The notes under the pieces are model-generated. The model was not told the origin of the DNA and did no database searches. It worked only from the letters and a program-made list of their open reading frames with translations. The position numbers and the translations under genes were made by a program. A stretch of DNA of 37,434 bases from Candidatus Cacconaster equi. GTDB taxonomy: Bacteria; Bacteroidota; Bacteroidia; Bacteroidales; UBA932. Positions 33,435 to 37,434 of the stretch are shown here, piece after piece. Each line of letters opens with the position of its first letter. Positions within the stretch are counted from its first letter, which is position 1. Location: positions 1 to 37,434 of the forward strand of contig JAGHSK010000011.1 of assembly GCA_018065895.1 (NCBI GenBank). The letters are read 5' to 3'.

Positions 33435-34937
33435 CTATTTTTCTTTGTGAACAAGATGACCTTCAACGTATATTGCGCTCAACGGGCGTGACGGGCAGAG
33501 ATTTTCGCAAGCTCCGCAGCCGATGCATTTGCCAGGATTGACTGCAGGCACCTTCAATCCGCTTCCGTCTTCCTTCTCCACCATATGGATGGCTCCCGCA
33601 GGACAATGACGCGCACAATTCCCGCAGTTGACGCCGTCGCGGTTTACAATGCAGTTCTCAGGAATCAGCACGGCGTGTCCTATCTGAATTGAAGACTTCT
33701 CTTCACGGCTTACCTTGCGGATGGCTCCGGCAGGACAAACCTCCGAGCACCTTGTGCACTCCGGACGGCAGTATCCGTTTTCGTACGACATCTCAGGCTG
33801 CATGAATGTTTCCAGTTTGGTTGAAGGACGAAGCACCCTGTTCGGACATTCTGCCACACAGAGTTGACAGCCTGTGCAATGCTGCGAGAAGTACTTGAGG
33901 CTCTGGCTTCCGGCAGGCTTGATGCTCACCTCACGCTGAGGCACCTTCTTGTCTTCAATAACGGCAAGACCTCCGTCAACGTGCTCCTCCTGAGCCTTGA
34001 GCGTTGCTGCAGCGAGTGTGGCGACACCTGTAACTATGAAGTTGCGGCGGCTCTTGTCGGCGCCACCGGCATCAGCATTGCCCTCAGATGGTTTGCAGCT
34101 GCAGGCTGCCGCCTTGCAACGCAGCTTGTATTCGATGGCTCCGCTCTTGCAGTTGTCGAGGCAGTCCATACATACGACGCAGCGGCTATAATCTATCTTG
34201 TGGTTTGCAGTATCGATGCAGGAGGCCTTGCAGCGTTTGCCGCAGACTCCGCAGTTGACACATTTCTCTGTATTGATGACTGGCGCGAACATCGAGTAGC
34301 GGCTCAGGAAACCGAGAACGGTTCCCACCGGGCAGATGTTGTTGCACCAAGTGCGGCCGCCCTTCCATGCGATGACTACAATCACAACAAAAGTGACCGC
34401 AGCCACAATGAATACCGGAATGCTCTTGATGTAAACGTCAGTTGAATAGAAGGCATAGCTGTCGGCACGCGCGGCGATCAGGGCCAGCAGGTTGTTGCCC
34501 CAGCCGTAAATCGGAGCAAACAGATTTGCGGCGATTCTTCCGTATGCGCTGTACGGTGCGATGAGAATGGCTATTGAATTGAGGCCAAAGATCATCAGAA
34601 CCACAAAAACGGCCAGCACCCCGTATCGCAGCCATTTATTCTCTTTCTTGTATCCGAAACGGTTTTTCTTTCCCTTGCGGCATCCGCTGAACCAGGAAAC
34701 TATATCCTGAAATACTCCGAGCGGGCATATTACCGAGCAATATACCCTTCCGAAGAGAAGAGTCAGTACCACGAGCAGGACTATGACCCCGAAATTCAGA
34801 GCCAGCACTGCGGGAAGCAGCTGGATTTTGGCCATCCAGCCGAACCAGGTGTGAAGCGCACCTGTAAAATCAAGGAACAGCAGCGTGATCAATGCAAAGA
34901 AGATTGCTGCCAGAACGATTCGGATCTTGCGTAACAT
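33435..34937 (-). CDS. Membrane polyferredoxin, NapH-like with NapG-like extension
   Basis: Protein of 500 residues. The N-terminal half (1-225) has about five or six transmembrane helices with two CxxxCP motifs facing one side (VYCSVICPLG and WCNNICPVG), as in NapH/CcoG-type proteins. A ferredoxin segment follows (CVNCGVCGKRCKASC, CVVCMDCLDNC). Around residues 290-315 comes an internal twin-arginine stretch, KSRRNFIVTGVATLAAATL, and then several more cluster motifs (CTGCQLCVAECP, CTRCSEVCP, CGNCARHCP, CIGCGACENLCP). This reads as a fusion of a NapH-like membrane quinol oxidase with a NapG-like ferredoxin. It may pass electrons from menaquinol to the exported aldo/keto reductase encoded next; that link is inferred. 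Confidence 0.88.
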   Translation of the reverse strand: MLRKIRIVLAAIFFALITLLFLDFTGALHTWFGWMAKIQLLPAVLALNFGVIVLLVVLTLLFGRVYCSVICPLGVFQDIVSWFSGCRKGKKNRFGYKKENKWLRYGVLAVFVVLMIFGLNSIAILIAPYSAYGRIAANLFAPIYGWGNNLLALIAARADSYAFYSTDVYIKSIPVFIVAAVTFVVIVVIAWKGGRTWCNNICPVGTVLGFLSRYSMFAPVINTEKCVNCGVCGKRCKASCIDTANHKIDYSRCVVCMDCLDNCKSGAIEYKLRCKAAACSCKPSEGNADAGGADKSRRNFIVTGVATLAAATLKAQEEHVDGGLAVIEDKKVPQREVSIKPAGSQSLKYFSQHCTGCQLCVAECPNRVLRPSTKLETFMQPEMSYENGYCRPECTRCSEVCPAGAIRKVSREEKSSIQIGHAVLIPENCIVNRDGVNCGNCARHCPAGAIHMVEKEDGSGLKVPAVNPGKCIGCGACENLCPSRPLSAIYVEGHLVHKEK

Positions 34938-34965
34938 CGTTTTATTCGTTGGGTTAAAATATTCA

Positions 34966-34973
34966 CAAATTTA
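34966..34973 (-). promoter_or_regulatory. -7 box of the polyferredoxin / aldo-keto reductase pair
   Basis: TAAATTTG on the minus strand is a full match, 28 bases before the ATG, in the divergent region shared with the tRNA-Leu gene. Confidence 0.4.
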
Positions 34974-34985
34974 ATCAAAAATTCC

Positions 34986-34993
34986 TACCTTTG
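34986..34993 (+). promoter_or_regulatory. -7 box of tRNA-Leu
   Basis: TACCTTTG is a full TAnnTTTG match ending 10 bases before the mature tRNA 5' end, the usual layout for Bacteroidetes tRNA genes. Confidence 0.5.
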
Positions 34994-35003
34994 CACAACT
35001 TTG

Positions 35004-35319
35004 GCCCAGGTGGTGGAATAGGTAGACACGCGGGACTTAAAAAGTTCTTTTTTTAGAGCACATTTGAGTGCACTCTCTGAAAAGAGGGATGTAGAATGTC
35101 GTAAATTCAAGGAAACCTTAACGGGTAATGCCGATGGCAATCTTGAGCCAAGCCTCTAACAAGAGGAAGGTGCAGAGACTAGACACGACACACCTAAAGA
35201 CAATGTCCAAGGTGAAGGAATAGTCCGGACCACAAACGAAAGGTAGCGAAAGCTATAGTGGCAAGAAAATCCCGTGGGCAGCAATGTCCGTACGGGTTCG
35301 ATTCCCGTCCCGGGCACCA
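35004..35319 (+). tRNA. tRNA-Leu(UAA) interrupted by a group I intron
   Basis: Exon 1 is 35004-35038 and exon 2 is 35266-35319, giving an 89-nt class II tRNA with encoded CCA. The acceptor stem is GCCCAGG with CCCGGGC (A5 faces C68 as one mismatch) and the discriminator is A. The D arm is GTG/CAC with GG in the loop. The anticodon stem CGGGA/TCCCG closes only when the exons are joined, giving the loop CTTAAAA with anticodon UAA. The long variable arm is GGGC/GTCC, and the T arm is ACGGG-TTCGATT-CCCGT. The break lies between U34 and A35, the same site as in cyanobacterial and plastid tRNA-Leu introns. Standard tRNA scans may miss it. The tRNA is followed by a strong terminator. Confidence 0.93.
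35039..35265 (+). ncRNA. Group I self-splicing intron in tRNA-Leu(UAA)
   Basis: A 227-nt intron with no ORF, ending in the expected terminal G. By-eye elements: P1 (exon GGACUU with AAGUUC); P2 AGAGCAC with GTGCACTCT; a small CTCT-GAAA-AGAG hairpin; P3 GTCGT with ACGAC; P4-P5 region around AAGGAAACCTT and GGCAATCTTGAGCC; P6 CCTCT-AACA-AGAGG; P7 GACTA with TAGTC; P8 CACCT with AGGTG; and a P9 region with TAGC-GAAA-GCTA inside CCAC/GTGG. GGCAATCTTGAGCCAAGCC and GTGCAGAGACTAGACAC resemble the P and R elements of the cyanobacterial tRNA-Leu intron, so an IC3-like type is likely. It should splice by the two-step guanosine pathway. Confidence 0.9.
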
Positions 35320-35322
35320 AAG

Positions 35323-35342
35323 GTCAATTTTCGAAGATTGAC
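35323..35342. repeat. 20-bp near-perfect palindrome just after the tRNA
   Basis: GTCAATTTTCGAAGATTGAC is palindromic except for one symmetric pair. It starts 3 bases after the CCA end and may form a processing hairpin in the precursor or a protein-binding site. Confidence 0.4.
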
Positions 35343-35351
35343 AAAATCATT

Positions 35352-35393
35352 AAAGGTTTGATATCAAGCGATTACTGATATCAAACCTTTTTT
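35352..35393 (+). terminator. Strong intrinsic terminator after tRNA-Leu
   Basis: A perfect 14-bp stem (AAAGGTTTGATATC at 35352-35365 with GATATCAAACCTTT at 35377-35390) has an 11-base loop and a T run at 35388-35393. It can also act on the minus strand because the left arm begins with A residues. Confidence 0.8.
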
Positions 35394-35466
35394 AATGTTG
35401 TTACATAGTGTTAAAAACAGCATGCGGATTGTGCTTCTACCTTTGATGAATTGGAGGCAATTACGC

Positions 35467-35484
35467 AAATAGTGCTATATTTGT
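35467..35484 (+). repeat. Left copy of an inverted promoter-bearing repeat
   Basis: AAATAGTGCTATATTTGT matches the right copy (37223-37241, opposite strand) apart from one inserted G. It contains TATATTTG at 35476-35483 with TTGG 21 bases upstream, so it looks like a promoter pointing into the accessory module, antisense to the recombinase gene. Confidence 0.5.
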
Positions 35485-35502
35485 ATAGCGTTTATTACAA
35501 AG

Positions 35503-35536
35503 AAATCGCCATTGTATCAATCTACAGCGGCGATTT
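35503..35536. terminator. Hairpin downstream of the recombinase gene
   Basis: AAATCGCC (35503-35510) and GGCGATTT (35529-35536) form a perfect 8-bp stem with an 18-base loop. On the minus strand it follows the recombinase stop by 21 bases and is trailed by CTTTGT, a weak T run. It may be a terminator or a recombination-related site. Confidence 0.4.
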
Positions 35537-35557
35537 TCTATATGGAGTAGGAAAGAT

Positions 35558-36115
35558 TTATCCCTTTCTGGCTCTTAAGTATAAGTACAACGTTGCGCGA
35601 CTGATTCCGGTGGCTTCAAGGATATCCTTAATCGGGATGTCTTTGGCATCGTACATCGCAAGAGCCTGCTGTATCTTCTTCTCATCAGTCCTGGGTCTGC
35701 CACCCAAGCGGCCTCTGGCACGGGCTGCAGCAAGGCCGTCCCTTGTCCGTTCGTGGGTCAGGTCCCGCTCGAACTGGCTGATTCCGGCACTGATGGTGAA
35801 CAGCAGCTTGCCGTGTGGAGTAGTGGTGTCGAGCCAGGATTCCTTCAGTGACTTGACGTCAGCTCCGCAGCCGTTGATTCTTTCTACCAGTTCGAACAGG
35901 TCCTTAGTGGATCGGCTCAGCCTTGTCAGTTCGCAGACGATGACCGTGTCTCCGTCGCGCAGTGCTTCAAGCATCCTGTTCAGTTCCGGACGCTCTTTCT
36001 TGGTGCCGGTTATCTTCTCCTGGTATATCCTCTCACAACCGTTCTTTGTCAGAGCATCCAGCTGCCAGTCCAGGTTCTGGTCAGCGGTGGAACAACGTGC
36101 ATATCCTATCTGCAT
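35558..36115 (-). CDS. Serine recombinase (resolvase/invertase family)
   Basis: Small serine recombinase of 185 residues. The N-terminal catalytic domain opens GYARCSTADQNL, so the nucleophile is Ser9 (with Cys in place of the usual Val before it). It continues with ITGTKKERPELNRML, VCELTRLSRSTKDL and the FERDLTHERTRDGLAAARARGRLGGRP linker (shown here as FERDLTHERT and RGRLGGRP). A C-terminal helix-turn-helix follows (about 160-183, KDILEATGISRATLYLYLR). Enzymes of this size resolve or invert DNA between short sites in accessory elements. It lies 12 bases after the Fic/Doc gene and is probably co-transcribed with it. Confidence 0.94.
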   Translation of the reverse strand: MQIGYARCSTADQNLDWQLDALTKNGCERIYQEKITGTKKERPELNRMLEALRDGDTVIVCELTRLSRSTKDLFELVERINGCGADVKSLKESWLDTTTPHGKLLFTISAGISQFERDLTHERTRDGLAAARARGRLGGRPRTDEKKIQQALAMYDAKDIPIKDILEATGISRATLYLYLRARKG

Positions 36116-36127
36116 AGTTTGCGGTGT

Positions 36128-37150
36128 TTATTTGTTACTTGTGTTTATGAGGTTGACGACTACCTTGACCATCATGTCCATCTCCTCGGTTTTGCTTTCG
36201 GCAATCATCAGTGTGAGCGCCACAAGTGCATTGTCAGCAATTCTCTTGCTTCCGTCGGCGGCATAGAGAATGCCGTTGTTCTCCATGAACCACAAGAACA
36301 GCGTTGCCGCAATCCTCTTGTTACCGTCAGTAAATGAATGGTTCTTTGTGACGAGATACAGCAGCGCTGCGGCCTTCTCCTCCACTGAAGGGTAGAGGTC
36401 CTTCCCGTCCCAAGTCTGGTAAATCTGTCCGATGGAGCTGCGGAAGGACTCATCCTTCTCATTTGCAAACAGAGAGCTTTCGCCGAATTTCTCCTTGAGT
36501 CCATCTATTACCTCCATCGCATTCTCATATGTAGCGTGGAACGTCTCGCCTCCGGAAGTGTTGCGAATCTCCAAACTTTGGTAGTCATAGCCGTCGAGGG
36601 TATCAAGAGCGTAGGTGTAGTCCCTCACGACATCGAATATCGAGCGGACCTGATCTTCGGCACCGGTCTCAAGGCGCAGCATCGTCCGGCCTATGGTATC
36701 AACCAGAGCCTTGAGCTCGTCGTAACGTTCCTGAATCAGGTTGTTTTTGACAGCGTAGCCCTTGATGAGGTATTCCTTCAGGACGGTGTTGGCCCAACGT
36801 CTGAAGACAACGCCGTTTTTACTCTTCACCCTGAATCCGACGGATGTAATCATCTCAAGACTGTAGTATTCCGGATATTGTGTCTGCTCAAACCCTTCAC
36901 GGCGTCCGTATTTCTTGGGTGTCGCAAATTTTGCGACCACCAATTCTCCGGCAAGTTCTTCCTTTAGAGCATTGTTGATGTGCTTGCCGATTGTTTTGAC
37001 ATCCCTACCGAACAACAGAGCCATCTGCTGGCGTGTCAGCCATACAGTATCGTTCTCAAGTTTTACTTCCAGATTAGTCTGACCGTCCGGAGTCTGATAC
37101 AGGACGATTCTTCCGATTCCTTCTTCTTCAATGATGATGTCTCTTCCCAT
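36128..37150 (-). CDS. RhuM family protein fused to a Fic/Doc domain
   Basis: Protein of 340 residues. The N-terminal part (about 15-185) is RhuM-like: IVLYQTPDGQTNLEVKLENDTVWLTRQQMALLFGRD (seen as the DGQTNLEVKL and VWLTRQQMALLFGRD blocks), KTIGKHINNAL, YYSLEMITSVGFRVKS and FRRWANTVLKEYLIKGYAV. The C-terminal part (about 200-335) is a Fic/Doc fold with NHSFTDGNKR; His271, Phe273, Asp275, Asn277, Lys278 and Arg279 match the Doc-type HxFx(D/N)xNKR motif and not the AMP-transferase HPFxxGNGR. Doc proteins phosphorylate EF-Tu; activity here is not proven. No antitoxin gene (Phd-like) is adjacent. It leads a two-gene unit with the recombinase and has its own promoter. Confidence 0.9.
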   Translation of the reverse strand: MGRDIIIEEEGIGRIVLYQTPDGQTNLEVKLENDTVWLTRQQMALLFGRDVKTIGKHINNALKEELAGELVVAKFATPKKYGRREGFEQTQYPEYYSLEMITSVGFRVKSKNGVVFRRWANTVLKEYLIKGYAVKNNLIQERYDELKALVDTIGRTMLRLETGAEDQVRSIFDVVRDYTYALDTLDGYDYQSLEIRNTSGGETFHATYENAMEVIDGLKEKFGESSLFANEKDESFRSSIGQIYQTWDGKDLYPSVEEKAAALLYLVTKNHSFTDGNKRIAATLFLWFMENNGILYAADGSKRIADNALVALTLMIAESKTEEMDMMVKVVVNLINTSNK

Positions 37151-37222
37151 TTCTATTTCCGCGTGTCAAAAAAGATAAAATCAATGGTTTTATTGCACCT
37201 TGTTTATTGGACAAGTATTTAC

Positions 37223-37261
37223 ACAAATATAGCACCTATTTCTATAGGAAACAAGTGCTAT
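37223..37261 (-). promoter_or_regulatory. Promoter and operator-like repeat upstream of the RhuM-Fic gene
   Basis: On the minus strand CTTG (37252-37255), a 20-base spacer, then TATATTTG (37224-37231). This is the right copy of the inverted repeat also found at 35467-35484. A 7-bp inverted repeat, ATAGCAC at 37229-37235 and GTGCTAT at 37255-37261, brackets the promoter and could be an operator for the DNA-binding-like RhuM half. Confidence 0.5.
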
Positions 37262-37434
37262 TCTGATTTGTCTATAAAACGGCGGTTTTTTGAACGAACA
37301 GATTTGTTTAGACGGCGTTAAACATATCAGTTGTTGAGACGATTATCTATGACTCACAACCTCAAATCAAGAGAGGACATAAAGAAGAACTGCTGAATTT
37401 TGATTACGGAATCCACCTGCGGTTGATTTCGGTA
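37262..37434. other. Right edge, no clear gene
   Basis: On the plus strand a frame is open from the TAG at 37309 to the window edge (about 41 codons, containing YDSQPQIKRGHKEELLNFDYG). It has no ATG, GTG or TTG start until nearly its end, so it may be a gene fragment left at the edge of the accessory module. I recognise no family. Confidence 0.25.

Noticed and set aside
35438-35445. TACCTTTG as a promoter for a gene after the tRNA
   Set aside because: A full -7 match, but it has no -33 partner and only an eight-codon reading frame follows.
35451-36266. Plus-strand open frame of 271 codons
   Set aside because: It is antisense to the serine recombinase, whose catalytic motifs are clear, and its translation is Ser/Leu-rich low complexity.
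35004-37434. tRNA-Leu as an integration site for a tyrosine-recombinase island
   Set aside because: No tyrosine integrase and no second copy of the tRNA 3' end in the window; the only recombinase is of the serine type.
1-37434. CRISPR array or rRNA genes
   Set aside because: No regularly spaced repeats and no rRNA-like stretches seen.

Overview
The window looks like a chromosomal segment of a Bacteroidales bacterium (Bacteroidota). The evidence is the linked set holB - PSP1/RicT family gene - gldH, a bifunctional DAHP synthase/chorismate mutase, a BACON-domain lipoprotein, a b558-type fumarate reductase/succinate dehydrogenase cytochrome b, and intergenic promoters of the Bacteroidetes type (-33 TTTG, -7 TAnnTTTG) with no clear Shine-Dalgarno sequences. 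I cannot place it below order level. Most genes are ordinary chromosomal ones packed into short operons on both strands.

Layout. 1-3035: the tail of an unknown gene, about 410 bases without a gene, then a large secreted M64-family metallopeptidase lipoprotein. 3101-10764: one tight nine-gene operon with a membrane acyltransferase, ketosynthase, acyl carrier protein, two hotdog dehydratase-like proteins, a CrtI/retinol-saturase-like FAD oxidoreductase, a ketoreductase, and a LytS/LytTR two-component pair. It resembles a minimal aryl-polyene/flexirubin-type discrete fatty acid synthase, but it lacks a chain-length factor and an aromatic-starter gene. 10766-13538 (minus): smpB, DAHP synthase/chorismate mutase, frr, pyrH. 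13650-17978: a lone sdhC-type gene, hemW, two conserved membrane proteins, a YegP-like protein and a DUF3109 protein. 18068-24164 (plus): secreted TPR protein, U32 protein, holB, ricT-like, gldH, trmB. 24123-26035 (minus): polyprenyl synthase, outer-membrane barrel, thioredoxin. 26109-31911 (minus): a tripartite RND efflux operon ending in a small PII-like gene. 32041-34937 (minus): a Tat-exported aldo/keto reductase with ferredoxin clusters, and a NapH/NapG-like membrane ferredoxin.

35004-37434: the most unusual region. A tRNA-Leu(UAA) gene is split after anticodon position 34 by a 227-nt group I intron whose P3-P9 core can be drawn by eye. It is followed by a strong terminator. Next comes a small accessory module on the minus strand (a RhuM-Fic/Doc fusion and a serine recombinase), flanked by inverted copies of an approximately 18-bp sequence, each of which contains an inward-facing promoter.

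Two candidates for an undescribed system stand out. The first is the intron-split tRNA-Leu beside the recombinase-Fic module. The second is the small lipid/polyene operon, in which one dehydratase keeps the catalytic Glu and the other keeps the catalytic His, which suggests an obligate heterodimer. All calls come from reading the sequence; no database search was run.
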